DNA of 64,000 nucleotides from Neoarius graeffei (Eukaryota > Chordata > Actinopteri > Siluriformes > Ariidae). The notes under the pieces are model-generated. The model was not told where the DNA came from. It worked only from the letters and a program-made list of their open reading frames with translations, and did no database searches. Shown one piece after another: positions 20,392 to 32,328 of the stretch (position 1 is its first letter; each line of letters begins with the position of its first letter). Made by a program: the position numbers and the translations under genes. The stretch is from positions 38,983,232 to 39,047,231 of the forward strand of contig NC_083587.1 in assembly GCF_027579695.1 (NCBI RefSeq), read 5' to 3'.

Positions 20392-21854
20392 ACTCTCAAT
20401 TTAATTTCAGTTAATGCCAGAGGGCTTAACATTCCACACAAAAGAACCATTGTTCTAGAATTCCTCTGCAAGAAAAATATAGATTTTGCTATGATTCAGG
20501 AATCACATTTATTGCGCAAAGATGTGGGTCGTTTAGCCAACAAGTTTTATCACCCTATTGCAACTTCGTCTGCTGCTTCCAAGTGTAAACGGGTAATGGT
20601 ACTGTGTAAACGCAAACTAAAATTTGACCTGATTGACACTTGGGCGGATAATGCAGGTCGGATAGCTATTGCCAAGATTCGCATGGATGTGATAAACATT
20701 GCACTTATTTCTGCCTATGCTCCTAATGTGTTTGATAGCACATTTTTTAAACTATTAACCAAATCTTTGCTTGATCTCACAGGATATCATCTAGTTGTAA
20801 GAGCAGACTTCAATGCACTGTGGGACAGCAGCATGGACAGAACAGGTGGCACCGAGACTAGGGACCAACATTTTGCGTCTGAAGCGTTGCACCAGTGGGC
20901 AACCGACACAGGCATGGTCGACATTTGGCGTATGTTAAACCCTTCTTTAAAAGACTTTTCATTTTATTCAGGGAGACATAAATCCTTTTCGAGGCTAGAT
21001 TTTATCTTTGCCTCAAAAGATCTATTTCAAAATATTCAATATGCGCATTATATTCCAGTTACCTGGTCTGATCACAAACCAATATTCTGTTCGGTCACGG
21101 TTCGTCCATCTCCCACTAAAGCCCCTAGGTGGCACTTCAATTCTTCTTTACTGCGAGATGAAGCTTTCAAAGCCCAGTTTGAAATACATTTTAGCGAATT
21201 TTTGGAGTTTAATGTTGGCTCCGTTTCCGACCCAAGGATTCTTTGGGAGGCGGTGAAGGGCTTTATAAGGAGCAATACCACTTCATACGCGTCAACACGA
21301 AACAAGGAACGTGCAGCCAAATTGGAAGCTTTAGAGTTAAAATATGCAACCCTCGATGCTGCCTTGCAACATAATTTTAACGACTACACAGCTCTACAGA
21401 AGGAATTGACTAAAGAGATTAACTCTTTTTTGAGGCGCCAGTCTGAATTCCTCATGCATAAAACAAGGCAAAATTACTATTTTAACTCCTCAAAACCCAG
21501 TCATCTACTGGCAATGAAGCTTCGGACAGATGAGCACTTTGCTGATATTTTTTGCATTAAAGACAAAAATGGTACTATACAACGTGATCCAAAAAAAGTA
21601 AATGCTTCTTTTGCCTCCTATCAGGAGTTATATAATTCTGAAAGTAATTTTGACAATCATGCCTGCAATAATTTCCTAAACAACATTAAACTATCCCGTC
21701 TTAGTAATGATGACTCTGTAAAGCTAGATAATCCTATCACATTGCAGGAGTGTGAGGCAGCTGTTAGGGATATGCGTAAAGGTCGATCTCCAGGCCCGGA
21801 GGGAATTCCACCTGAATTTTACCTCACCTTTTGGCCCCGATCAGCCCGCTGTTA
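20392..21854 (+). pseudogene. LINE ORF2 part 1: AP-type endonuclease, start of RT
   Basis: From about 20392 one open frame encodes TLNLISVNARGLNIPHKRT, the QESH motif (catalytic Glu), ISAYAP, VVRADFN (normally GGDFN; Asp and Asn kept), FSRLDFIF and WSDHKPI. This is the complete motif series of an APE-type LINE endonuclease, which nicks the target DNA. A lysine-rich linker follows, then the RT entry motif [16 protein letters not shown]. There a frameshift (about 21835) ends the frame. The frame is open upstream of the first ATG (20491), so the true start is unknown. Confidence 0.85.
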
Positions 21855-24340
21855 GTGGACATGATCCAATATTCAATCAGAGTGGGATCCTTTTCTAGGG
21901 ATGTTAATTCTGCATTAATTTTACTGCTTCTCAAAAAGGGAAAGGATCCGGTTGAGTGCTCCAGTTACAGGCCTCTCTCGCTTTTAAATGCAGATTTAAA
22001 GATTTATGCGAAATTACTGGCCCAACAGCTTCAAGGCCATATGACAGAATTGGTTCATAGTGATCAGACAGGCTTCATAAAGTCTAGACTCTCTACTGAT
22101 AATGTTAGAAGATTATTACATGTTATAGATGGTGCCCGGGGCTTAGGTTCCCCTGCTGCTGTCCTTTCACTAGATGCAATGAAGGCCTTTGACCGCCTGG
22201 AATGGCCTTTTTTGTGGTCAGCGCTTGAGTTTATGGGGTTTCGTTTGCCATTCATTAATATGATTAAGGTGCTGTATAATAACCCAACAGCTGTAGTGCT
22301 CACAGGTAAAACTTGCTCTCCGCCCTTTCCTATCTCGAGAGGTTCAAGACAAGGCTGTCCTCTCAGCCCTCTGTCATTCGCCCTTTCTCTCGAACCACTA
22401 GCACAAGCCATCTGCAGCTCACCCACAATCTCTCCAATCTCTATTAGAGGAATACATCATCACATCTAACTGTATGCTGATGATGTTTTATTGTATATAA
22501 ACGATCCAGTGCAATGTATCCCACGTTTTATCAGCCTTTGAGCATTACGACAAGCTTTCAGGTTTCAAAATAAATTGGCAGAAATCAGCGTTGCTACCTT
22601 TGAATCAGGCTATGTGTGATGCTCCCATCCCTGCCACTATTCCAGTTACTAAAAACTTTACCTACCTGGGGATAGATATCTCGTCCTCCATACAGGCAAT
22701 AGTTAAAAACAATTTTTGTAACACACTTCACAAAGTTATGGCAGCTCTAGACAGGTGGTTTAACCTGCCTAATTCACTTCGTGGCAGGGTAGCCATAATT
22801 AAAATGAATATCCTACCCAGAGTCAATTTTGTTAGTTCGATGCTCCCCCTTCCCCCGCCCCCTCAATTTTGGAACAAAATACAGTCTGCAATAACTAAAT
22901 TTATTTGGCATGGCAAATGACCTCGCATTAAACTTACTACAATGCAGCGAGAGAGGCAGGCCGGTGGCCTGTCTCTCCTGAACTTCAAGTTTTACGGGTG
23001 GGCCTTTACACTTAGACCTCTCCTAACTTGGTTACAGTCTGATGCTCAAGTGTCATGGCAAGCTTTGGAGGAGCAGATGATTGCTCCATATTCTTTTAAT
23101 AACTTTCTGTATTCTAATATCTCTCTCCATCACTGTCGCTCGAGATTTGGTCCTATTATTTCATACTTATTATCAGTATGGAGGAGGGTGGAGAAATTAG
23201 CCGGTTGTTCTTTTGTTTGCGGCCCACACTTCCCAATATTTAACAACGAGAGATTGTTGATTGGTGGTCATCCTATTTGTTTTCCTGACTGGGAAAACAA
23301 AAACATTTGTACTGTACACTTGGTGATATTTATGGGGAGGAGGGGTTACTTACTTTTCAGAACATATGTATTAAGCATAGTATACCACGTACCTCCTTTT
23401 TCTTTTATTTGCAGTTGAGATCGACGTTAAAAGGCAACGGAGTCCCCTTACAAGGCCCTCTCACACCACATCCACTTCATAAAGTGTTTTACTCTGCGGG
23501 GAGCACAAGTGGTTTCATATCAAGACTCTATTGGTTCTTATTGCAGCATTCTTACAGTCCTCTGGCATTGGACACGATGTGGAGGAGAGATGTTCCAGAT
23601 TTGGAACCTACATTTGACTGGGATAAAGTTTGGACTAGTGTGGGCTTAGCATCCAGAAATTCTGATCATCAGCAAATACATTATAATTATAGAGTTTATT
23701 TAACTCCCAGGAAGCTTCATTTAATGAAGGTTATTAATGATCCTATTTGTACTTTCTGTTCTTCCGAGGTTACTGGCACTTACTTTCATATGTTTTGGGA
23801 GTGTACCCCAGTCATGGGTGCAGATCCCGGGGGGGGGGGGGGGGGGGCAAACCCCCCCCCCCCAATTTCTGAAAAACATGAATTGTCCCCCCCAATAAAA
23901 ATCCCCTAAATTATTCAAAATTGTACAAACAAATGTATTTTCAAACTTCACATTCTTCACATTTTAGATAGAAATGGTGGAACAAATAATGTTTGACAAA
24001 TATATTTCTGACTCTGTATTCCATCTCTGCATGGTATGAGTTGCATACGGGGGGGGAAAAAAAAAATCACTTTTGTGGCCCCCTAATCCTGACATCGGAT
24101 CTGCACCCCTGACCCCAGTGGCCGAATTTTGGAAGATGGTTGCCTTTAATCTCTCTAAATTGTTTAAGGTCAGATTGCCATGTTTGCCTGCTACACTCAT
24201 TTTGAACGACCTGTCAAGGCTGGGTTTGACACTGGTCAAGAAAAGAGCGTTGTTAGCTAGACTTACAGCTGCAAAAAAAAACTTGTTGCCACACGTTGGA
24301 AACCTCCACATTCACTCTCTTTTCGAGCATGGGTTTTAAC
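21831..24340 (+). pseudogene. LINE ORF2 part 2: reverse transcriptase and C-terminus
   Basis: After the frameshift the RT continues with [38 protein letters not shown] (the first catalytic Asp region) and [15 protein letters not shown]. An in-frame TAA precedes LYADDVLLY (about 22470-22500), so the YADD box is intact but read past a stop. Later blocks at 22591-22920, 22942-23418 and 23307-23812 are in shifting frames. They carry TYLGIDISSS, RVAIIKMNILPRVNF and a C-terminal Cys motif, CTFCSSEVTG...HMFWEC. The frame resumes after the MITE with EFWKMVAFNLSKLF. Several stops make it non-functional. Confidence 0.82.
23813..24111. mobile_element. 299-bp hAT MITE inside the LINE
   Basis: Exact 8-bp flanks, ACCCCAGT (23805-23812 and 24112-24119). 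The termini are inverted: CATGGGTGCAGATCC and, inward from the right, CAGGGGTGCAGATCC. It contains a G-run directly followed by a C-run (23829-23863) that can fold into a hairpin. The LINE frame is continuous if the MITE and one duplication are left out. Confidence 0.85.
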
Positions 24341-24574
24341 ATATGTGGATATTGTTTATTTGGAGTTGTCAACCGCTAGAGTCCACGGAGCAAAAGAGTC
24401 AGTAATATAGGCTTGGAATTCACTCCTAACTATCCTCCGTGGGTTTCAGGAGTAATGCAACTGAGATCAGAAGATCTGGATCCAGGGGGTGGGTGGGTTA
24501 CATTTGTGTGGGGGTTTTTTTCTTCTCCCCCTTTTTCTTATTTATTATTTTTACTTTAGTTGTTTGTTCATATA

Positions 24575-26183
24575 CAGTGGTGCTTGAAAGTTTGTGAACC
24601 CTTTAGAATTTTCTTTCTTTCTGCATAAATATGACCTAAAACATCATCAGATTTTCACACAAGTCCTAAAAGTAGATAAAGAGAACCCAGTTAAACAAAT
24701 GAGACAAAAATATTATACTTGGTCATTTATTTATTGAGGAAAATGATCCAAAATTACATATCTGTGAGTGGCAAAAGTATGTGAACCTCTAGGATTGGCA
24801 GTTAATTTGGAGGTGAAATTAGAGTCAGGTGTTTTCAATCAATGGGATGACAATCAGGTGTGAGTGGGCACCCTGTTTTATTTAAAGAACAGGGATTTAT
24901 CAAAGTCTGATCTTCACAACACGTTTGTGGAAGTGAATCATGGCACGAACAAAGGAGATTTCTGAGGACCTCAGAAAAAGTGTTGTTGATGCTCATCAGG
25001 CTGGAAAAGGTTACAAAACCATCTCTAAGGAGTTTAGACTCCACCAATCCACAGTCAGGCAGATTGTGTACAAATGGAGGAAATTCAAGACCATTGTTAC
25101 CCTCCCCAGGAGTGGTCAACCAACAAAGATCACTCCAAGAGCAAGGCATGTAATAGTCAGCAAGGTCACAAAGGACCCCAGGGTAACTTCTAAGCAACTG
25201 AAGGCCTCTCTCACATTGGCTAATGTTAATGTTCATGAGTCCACCATCAGGAGAACTCTGAACAACAATGGTGTGCATGGCAGGGTTGCAAGGAGAAAGC
25301 CACTGCTCTCCAAAAAGAACATTGCTGCTCGTCTGCAGTTTGCTAAAGATCACGTGGACAAGCCAGAAGACTATTGGAAAAATGTTTTGTGGACGGATGA
25401 GACCAAAATAGAACTTTTTGGATTAAATGAGAAGCATTATGTTTGGAGAAAGGAAAACACTGCATTTCAGCATAAGAACCTTATCCCATCTGCGAAACAT
25501 GGTGGTGGTAGTATCATGGTTTGGACCTGTTTTGCTGTATCTGGGCCAGGATGGCTTGCCATCATTGATGGAACAATGAATTCTGAATTATACCAGCGAA
25601 TTCTAAAGGAAAGTGTCAGGACATCTGTCCATGAACTGAATCTCAAGAGAAGGTGGGTCATGCAGCAAGACAACGACCTGAAGCACACAAGTTGTTCTAC
25701 CAAAGAATGGTTAAAGAAGAATAAAGTGAATGTTTTGGAATGGCCAAGTCAAAGTCCTGACCTTAATCCAATCAAAATGTTGTGGAAGGACCTGAAGTGA
25801 GCAATTCATGTGAGGAAACCCACCAACATCCCAGAGTTGAAGCTGTTCTGTACGGAGGAACGGGCTAAAATTCCTCCAAGCCAGTGTGCAGGACTGATCA
25901 ACAGTTACCGCAAACATTTAGTTGCAGTTATTGCTGCACAAGGGGGTCACACCAGATACTGAAAGCAAAGGTTCACATACTTTTGCCACTCACAGATATG
26001 TAATATTGGATCATTTTCCTCAATAAATAAATGACCAAGTATAATATTTTTTGTCTCATTTGTTTAACTGGGTTCTCTTTATCTACTTTTAGGACTTGTG
26101 TGAAAATCTGATGATGTTTTCGGTCATATTTATGCAGAAATATAGAAAATTCTAAAGGGTTCACAAACTTTCAAGCACCACTG
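24575..26183 (+). mobile_element. Tc1-like transposon, copy 2, inside the LINE 3' UTR
   Basis: 1,609 bp flanked by TA (24573-24574, 26184-26185). The termini start CAGTGGTGCTTGAAAGTTTG and are inverted at the right. It is the best preserved copy of the family here. Confidence 0.95.
24940..25962 (+). pseudogene. Tc1 transposase, near-intact, one stop (copy 2)
   Basis: The ATG at 24940 (MARTKEISEDLRKSVVDAHQ) opens a 341-codon frame ending at TGA 25960-25962. Its only stop is TGA at 25798-25800, where copies 1 and 3 have CGA (Arg). It encodes two helix-turn-helix segments (about residues 1-110), the SGQPTKI motif and a DDE core: LWTDETK and QQDNDLKHT keep the two Asp residues, but SPDLNPIKML has Lys for the catalytic Glu. 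So even with read-through this protein should not cut DNA. Both changes are CpG transitions. Confidence 0.93.
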
Positions 26184-26399
26184 TATCTGTATGAATATGT
26201 ATGGGTATGTATAAGAATGTATATTGTTGCTTTACTTTTCTAACATGCATGTACCTATCTATATTTTTTCTTAAAATAAAATAAAAATTTGATCACAAAA
26301 AACAAGTATGGTGTTAACAGTGGGATTAGTATACCAGTTGAAGCTTTGTAACCAGCGTGGAAATGGATCAACATGTGCAAACCCAAATCAGAAAGCCGT

Positions 26400-27543
26400 C
26401 ATTTCTAAATTTACTTTCACATATATTTCATTGCAGACAGTTAAATAAACAAACAATTAAATAATGATGATGTGATTTGAAACAGGTGCTGTCAGCAGTG
26501 ATTGTAATCATGATTTGGTACACAATCAGTATCCAGGAAAGGCCTGGTCTTTCAGGAGCAAAGATGGGCTGAGGATCTCCAGTTTGTCAATAAATGTGTC
26601 AGAAAATTATTGAAATGTTTTTAAAACAATGTTCCTCAAAGAAAGATATGAAGGGATTTGAATATTTCACCCTCTACGGTGCATATTATCATTAAATAAT
26701 TCAAGGAATATGGAGGAATTTAGGTACATAAGGGGCAAGAGCACAAGCCTAAGCTGAACATCTGTGATGTCTCATTCTTCAGACGGTATGGCATCAAGAA
26801 CTGTCCATCATTCATCTATAGCTGATATAACCACAAGGGCTCGGGATTACTTTGGCAACTATTCATCATGCACTACAATATGGAGTTGCATCTACAAAAG
26901 GCAGTTAAAACTTTACTGTGCAAAAAGGAAGCCTTATGTTAACTGTGTGCAGAAGCACTGTCGTCTTCTCTGGGCTCGGAGGCACCTGGGATGGACCATC
27001 ACATGGTGGAAATGTGCATTGTGGTCAGACAATACAAGTGGAAGAAATGTGTTGCAAGAATAAAGATTGAAATAAGTGTTTATTTTGGGGGAAAAAACAA
27101 TAAAATTCATGAGGTAAAACATCAAATCATATGCTGTTGTACTGTTTTGAGTGCAATAAAGGTCAAAGATTATTTACAAAGATGACCTGGCGACTTGTCC
27201 AGGGTGTACCCCACCTCTTGCCCATAGTCAGCTGGGATAGGCTCCAGCTTGCCTGCGACCCTGTAGAAGGATAAAGCGGCTAGAGATAATGAGGTAAAAC
27301 ATCAAATCATATGCTGTTGTACTGTTTTGAGTGCAATAAAGGTCAAAGATTATTTACAAAGATGACCTGGCGACTTGTCCAGGGTGTACCCCACCTCTTG
27401 CCCATAGTCAGTTGGGATAGGCTCCAGCTTGCCTGCAACCCTGTACAGGATAAGCAGCTACAGATAATGGATGGATTATTTAGAAATCAATGTTTTCAGT
27501 TTCAACATACTGTCCCAGGTTTTTTTCCTGATATGGGGTTGTA
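26400..27543 (+). mobile_element. Tc1-like remnant of the CAACCCC-ended family
   Basis: At 26764-27060 the plus strand encodes ADITTRARDYFGN, LKLYCAKRKPYVNCVQKHCR and TWWKCALWSDN, a Tc1-type DNA-binding region running to the first catalytic Asp. The right terminus (ACTGTCCCAGGTTTTTTTCC then GGGGTTGTA, ending at 27543) is a decayed form of the family end. The catalytic second half is gone, replaced by a duplicated SINE-containing segment (27111-27470). Confidence 0.65.
27111..27470. repeat. Two-copy 180-bp tandem duplication containing SINE tails
   Basis: Unit 1 (27111-27290) is about 70 bp of transposon sequence, starting GAGGTAAAACATCAAATCAT, plus 110 bp of 5'-truncated SINE 3' end, starting GATGACCTGGCGACTTGTCC. 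Unit 2 (27291-27470) repeats both parts in the same order with only a few differences until its last 30 bp. Each SINE piece ends near GCTAGAGATAATG or a variant. Confidence 0.9.
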
Positions 27544-28650
27544 GGTGAAAGAGGTTTAATGTAAATAGCTTAACTCTCTTGTTAATTTCCTTATAAAATA
27601 AATCTTGGACACCATTGACCATACATTTCATTAAATGATTTATTTAATTTATCTTCAGTAACTAGTTTATCCCACTCAGAGTCACAATGGATCCTGGGGA
27701 CACTGGGCATGGCATCAGGCAGGAATACACCCTGGAGTGGTGACTTCATTAAGTCATTGCCATTTTATATATATATACGTATATGCAAGGCATTCAAGTT
27801 GGTTTTTTTCTTTAACTCCAAGGTTCTCAACTCCAACTCTGGGGACCAACTACTTACATGAATAATTTAACTGATGTTAATCATGAAGTTCTTCATGAAT
27901 TGGATCAAATGTGTTAGGAGTTTGAAAAATGGTGTTGAGAGTGATCTCTCAGGAATGTAAATGAACTCTATTGTTATAAATGACTTTTAAATGCACAATA
28001 TGTATATTTTTTACAGGTGAAACATACACAAAACCTTAAAAAAAAACCACCCATGACCATTGGCATAAATTGCTCTGGGGATGTGTCCTCATTACTTTTT
28101 GATATAGCCAAGTTTGTTCTCACCATTTTTTGAAGGTCTAGTCTTTAAAATTTTCATGCAGTATTATATCTCACAACAGATACTGATCCAGATGTATTCT
28201 AAAAATATCACTTAACCTGTATTCATTTTGTTCATTTCTCAGGATGGCACCTATAATGAATGTCTCTGATAAAAGCCGCATTCAGATAGCTATAAATTAA
28301 TACAGCTCAAGCCAGGTTCTAGAAGGTTTCCTTTCCCGAGAACCATGTGTTTACACACATGCTAATATGATCACAGCAATGTAGCATGAATTTGTTTAGG
28401 AACCTATAACCATATTGTGGCATATGTGAATATAAAGTGGGGCTTTATATTGACTAACTGTCATTATAATGGTCAATTTAATTAGTCTGCAGGAACAGGC
28501 TCTTTACTGTCATTTTTTTTTTTTCAAATGGGCCCAGTGAAAATATATCACCTTAATTAAACACTGGTTAAAATGGAAGCATATGCTTTCTGAAATATGT
28601 GTATGATGGAGATGATGAAAAACCTTTAGAAATGCTTTTGGTGTAAATTA
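27544..28650. other. No gene; dispersed repeat traces
   Basis: At 27660-27745 a segment with AGTCACAATGGATCCTGGGG and CAGGAATACACCCTGGAGTG looks like a widespread fish repeat of unknown class. The rest is AT-rich and unassigned. Confidence 0.4.
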
Positions 28651-28900
28651 CCAGAGGTCACAAAAGTTCTTTACTTGCACATTCTTTACACACATAACAC
28701 ACGTTCACATATTCTTTACTTAAGTAGAAGTACAGATACTTGTGTAAAAAATACTTTGGTAAAAGTAGAAGTAATGATTTAACTTCTTTACTCAAGTAAA
28801 AGTACAAAAAAACAGGCTCTGAAATGTACTCAAAATAAAAAGTAAAATATACTCCTTTGAAGGACATTTCTACTGGCTGTTTCTGTGCAAAGCTAACTGA
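28650..28900. repeat. Dispersed repeat with CTCAAGTAAAAGTAC motifs
   Basis: Repeated short blocks (TTACTTAAGTAGAAGTACAG; GGTAAAAGTAGAAGTAATG; TACTCAAGTAAAAGTACA) form an imperfect internal repeat. I recognise it as a MITE-like family common in fish. Its ends are not defined here. Confidence 0.45.
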
Positions 28901-28902
28901 AC

Positions 28903-28990
28903 CTTATATAATATAATATAATATAATATAATATAATATAATATAATATAATATAATATAATATAATATAATATAATATAATATAATATA
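28903..28990. repeat. (ATAAT)n microsatellite
   Basis: About 17 pentamer units. At the right edge it runs into TTTAGGCACTACCTAAAAGC, a sequence that recurs near 33672. Confidence 0.95.
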
Positions 28991-29694
28991 TTTAGGCACT
29001 ACCTAAAAGCAGAGCTCCTGATGAGTTTATGAGCAAAATATTTGCAAAGGCACAAAATCAACTTGAATAGAAGAATAATATTATAGGATATGAACTATTG
29101 AATTGTTTAGTGTTGTGTATTTTGCATCAGTAAATTGCTGCATTGTCTTGTGACAGTGATAACAATAATGAGATGCAAATTGCAGTTATGAATACATATT
29201 TATTCCTTTCTTTGACACCGCATGCCATGTACCAGAAACAACACCACAACATTTATTACAGTGTGACTCTGCCAAGTGCCTGGTGGACAGCAGTGAACCA
29301 GCGCTTTCACTTTACATCATTACTATATAGTGACAATCAAATATGAAACTTGATATGGCAAACAGTTGTCTGGTCACATCTTTAACATCCACGTGCTTTG
29401 GAGCTCGGAGCGCAGCCAGATTGCAAAGCATGCACATGCCATTAGGACTAATTACCATGCACCTGTTACTGATTAGAGCGCAATCACAGCATATACATAT
29501 AAAGACTCTCAGTAACACACAGACTTTTCAAAAACCTTGTATTTTGTATCACTTTTCTGCCTTTGACCATGTTTGTGTTTTTGGATTGTGAGTATTGCAT
29601 GACCTCTGATGTCCTGTCTGTGCCTCGCTCGACCACTGCCTGTTTTTTGACTCTGCCTTTGTCTCCGTTTTGGATCTGTTTACTAGCGTGTTTG
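28991..29694. other. No recognisable gene
   Basis: It contains a copy of the TTTAGGCACTRCCTAAAAGC palindromic motif (28991-29010) and, at 29600-29690, a CT/TG-rich stretch (TGTCTGTGCCTCGCTCGACC) that looks like the 3' part of a dispersed repeat. No coding support. Confidence 0.4.
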
Positions 29695-29883
29695 CTGATA
29701 TGTAATACTGACTTATTTTCCTCAATAAATAAATGACTGCGTATTATATATTTGTCTCTTTTGTTTAACTGGGTTCGCTTTATCTACTTTTAGGATTTGT
29801 GTGAAAATCTGATGTTTTAACTCATATTTATGCAGAAATATAGAAAATTCTACAGGGCTCACAAACTTCTAAGCACTACTGCG
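29695..29883 (+). mobile_element. Tc1-like right terminus (same family as the three copies)
   Basis: It matches the 3' 190 bp of the copies at 13649, 24575 and 46661: CCTCAATAAATAAATGACTG, then GGGTTCGCTTTATCTACTTT and the terminus TCACAAACTTCTAAGCACTA. It is truncated at its left edge. The next element starts directly after it. Confidence 0.8.
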
Positions 29884-29887
29884 TATA

Positions 29888-30864
29888 CTAGTGCATCTCA
29901 AAAAATTAGAATATTGTGAAAAAGTTCAATATTTTCCATCAGTTATTTAAGAACGTGAAAATGTTATATATTATAGACTCATTACACATAAACTAAAATG
30001 TTTCAAGCATTTTTCAATTTTAATCAGTATGGCATACAGTACAAAAGCATAAAAAAAACCATCTCAAAATATTAGAATATTTCATTTCGAGTTTGAGTAA
30101 AACAGTATGAACACAGTGTATGTCTCGGTCTAGTTCAGTACACACAACCACAATCATGGGGAAGACTGCTGACTTGACTGTTGTCCAGAAGATGATCACT
30201 GATGCCCTCCACAAGGAGGTAAGCCACAAAAGGTCAGTGCTGAAAAGGGTGGCTGGAAAAGGTGCTTTTTGGAGATGCTGATTTCCTTTTCCAGCAGGAC
30301 TTAGCACCTACCCACAGTGCCAAAACTACTACCAAATGGTTTGCTGACCATGATATTACTGTGTTTGATTGGCCAGCCAACTTGCCTGACCTGAACCCCA
30401 TAGAGAATCTATGGGGTATTGTCAAGAGGAAGATGAGTAACATCCGACCCAAAAATACAGATATGCTGAAGGCCACTATCAAAGCAACCTGGGCTTCAAT
30501 AACACCTCAGCAGTGCCACAGACTGATCACTTCCATGCCACACCGCATTGATACAGTAATTCATGGTAAAGGAGCCCCAACCAAGTATTGAGTGTATAAA
30601 TGAATATACTTTTCAGAAGTTGGACATTTCTGTATTGTAAATCCTTTTTTTGATTGATCTTAGGGAATATTCTAATAGTTTGAGATACTGGATTTCTGAT
30701 TTATGAGCTATAAGCCATAATCATCAAAATTAAAACAAAAAAAGGCTTTAAATATTTCACTTTACATGTAATGAATATAGAATATATGAAAGTTTACCTT
30801 TTTGAATTAAATTATGAAAAAAAGGAACTTTTTCATGGTATTCTAATTTTTTTAGATGCACTAG
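29888..30864 (+). mobile_element. Tc1/mariner element, internally deleted (977 bp)
   Basis: TA flanks (29886-29887, 30865-30866) and inverted termini CTAGTGCATCT..AAAAATTAGAAT define the ends. The start of a transposase (MGKTADLTVVQKMITDAL, from about 30157) is joined near 30260 to the C-terminal third, so most of the DNA-binding domain and the first catalytic Asp are missing. This is a different family from the CAGTGGTG copies. Confidence 0.85.
30157..30591 (+). pseudogene. Tc1/mariner transposase, internal deletion
   Basis: The C-terminal part (30262-30591) has FQQDLAPTHSAKTT and LPDLNPIENLWG. The Asp and Glu are separated by 34 residues, as in DD34E transposases, and the protein ends VIHGKGAPTKY. 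The first Asp is deleted and the two parts are out of frame, so no enzyme is made. Confidence 0.82.
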
Positions 30865-30866
30865 TA

Positions 30867-32328
30867 TATGCTGGATACTTTAAAATACATTAGAGCATTG
30901 AGAAGGCTTGAGCCAATGTGACATGAACTGTTAAGTAGTGATCAGAATATGAAGGTTTGTTTGAGTGGTGGGCTCCACCATCTCACTGACTGAGGCAACA
31001 CTACAGAAAGGAAACCTCTGGGTGGGCATGATTGCAGCCTCCATACTTCTGCCTACTGACAATACAACGCCTCTCTGTGCCAATTAGATTACAGGCCATG
31101 GACTTAACAGTTTTGATGCAGTAACAGTTTTGTTCTTACAGTACATTATTTCCCAGAACAAACAGTGAAAGGGGCCAGAGAGGGGTGAAACAACCCAACA
31201 GGCATAAACTCGCTGGTGGACCAAACAGTGGCGTGTTTTTACACCTCAGCTAAATTGGAGTGGCATATATCAGTACACACTTGTATGAGAAAGCTGACAG
31301 AGTGTTTTGTGATGACAGTTGGTGTGAAAGAAAACTGAAAGGTCATGCATAGTTGGACAGAAGCTTGAAGGTGATCACTCTTTCCATGACCATGAAACAA
31401 ATGTTGCATGTAAATACAGGATCAGGTAGAGGTAGGTGATGAAGAAGGTTTGATGATTTGGGCAGGAAAAATATATGTTAATCTCTAAAATAATGATAAA
31501 AGTCTACAACAATAATCCATTTACTGAGGCAATTCAGTGGCATCAGGTGTCGGAGTCTCCTCCATCATTACCTGGTGTAACTTCCCAAGCAAAATAGGAA
31601 CATTTCCATATGAAATATTGGCATCTATGGACACACAAAGCCCAAAAAAGCCCATTCACTTGAATAGAAGAGGAGCCAGAATGCAGCAAAAAAAAAGGCA
31701 TTTACTTGCTGATGGTTGTTAATTTTACATTTTCCACCTCCTCAAATTTCAACCTGTGCCAAGTTAATCTAGGTGAACTTTGACCCTGCAACTCTGCCAA
31801 TCACCGAAGCATGGGCCAATAGAAAACAACAGCCTGAGGCTGGCATTGCATCTTTCTTGATCACTTGACATGGATGAACTGCTTATTATTACCATTTCAA
31901 GCTTTTGCTGCTCCTCAGTCAAGATAATGTCTCTTATTAATCACAAAGAATAAATGAGCTAACTGGCTAAGGTTAGCTGTTCAACGAACACCTACTACAC
32001 AAAATTATTGTGCCATTTTCTTTGAAAAACATTGTTTAGATTATAATATACAATCCATGAAAAACCAACCACCATTGTTATAACAATCATTAGTGAGCTT
32101 ACCCTTGGAACAGCAGTTCCCAACCTTTTTGTCAGCTTAAACTAAATTGTTTTCCTTAAGTAGCCCTTGCAATTTTAAGCAGACGAACATTAAAACTTTT
32201 GATGGCAAAACTTTTTAGGATGGTACGTTTCACTTGCACTATATTTCCATTTTTTAATTACAAATTTTAACTTGTAAAAAAATGTCTTGTCAAAGTTATG
32301 GGATGTTAACATTTCCATCAGTCTCATG
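30867..32328. other. No recognisable gene
   Basis: Mixed-composition spacer. A block near 32113 (CAGCAGTTCCCAACCTTTTT) resembles the edge of a hAT-type repeat, but no partner end is seen. Open frames here are short and unsupported. Confidence 0.4.

Larger units (their letters stand above)
20388..26290 (+). mobile_element. L1/Tx1-type LINE, interrupted by a MITE and a Tc1
   Basis: A non-LTR retrotransposon with an apurinic-type endonuclease, reverse transcriptase and a C-terminal cysteine motif spans 20388-24340. The 3' UTR continues to an A-rich end (AAAATAAAATAAAAATTT, about 26266-26283). Two later insertions break it: a 299-bp hAT MITE (23813-24111) and Tc1 copy 2 (24575-26183). Both leave duplicated flanks, so the LINE was there first. 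LINEs move by target-primed reverse transcription. Confidence 0.85.
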
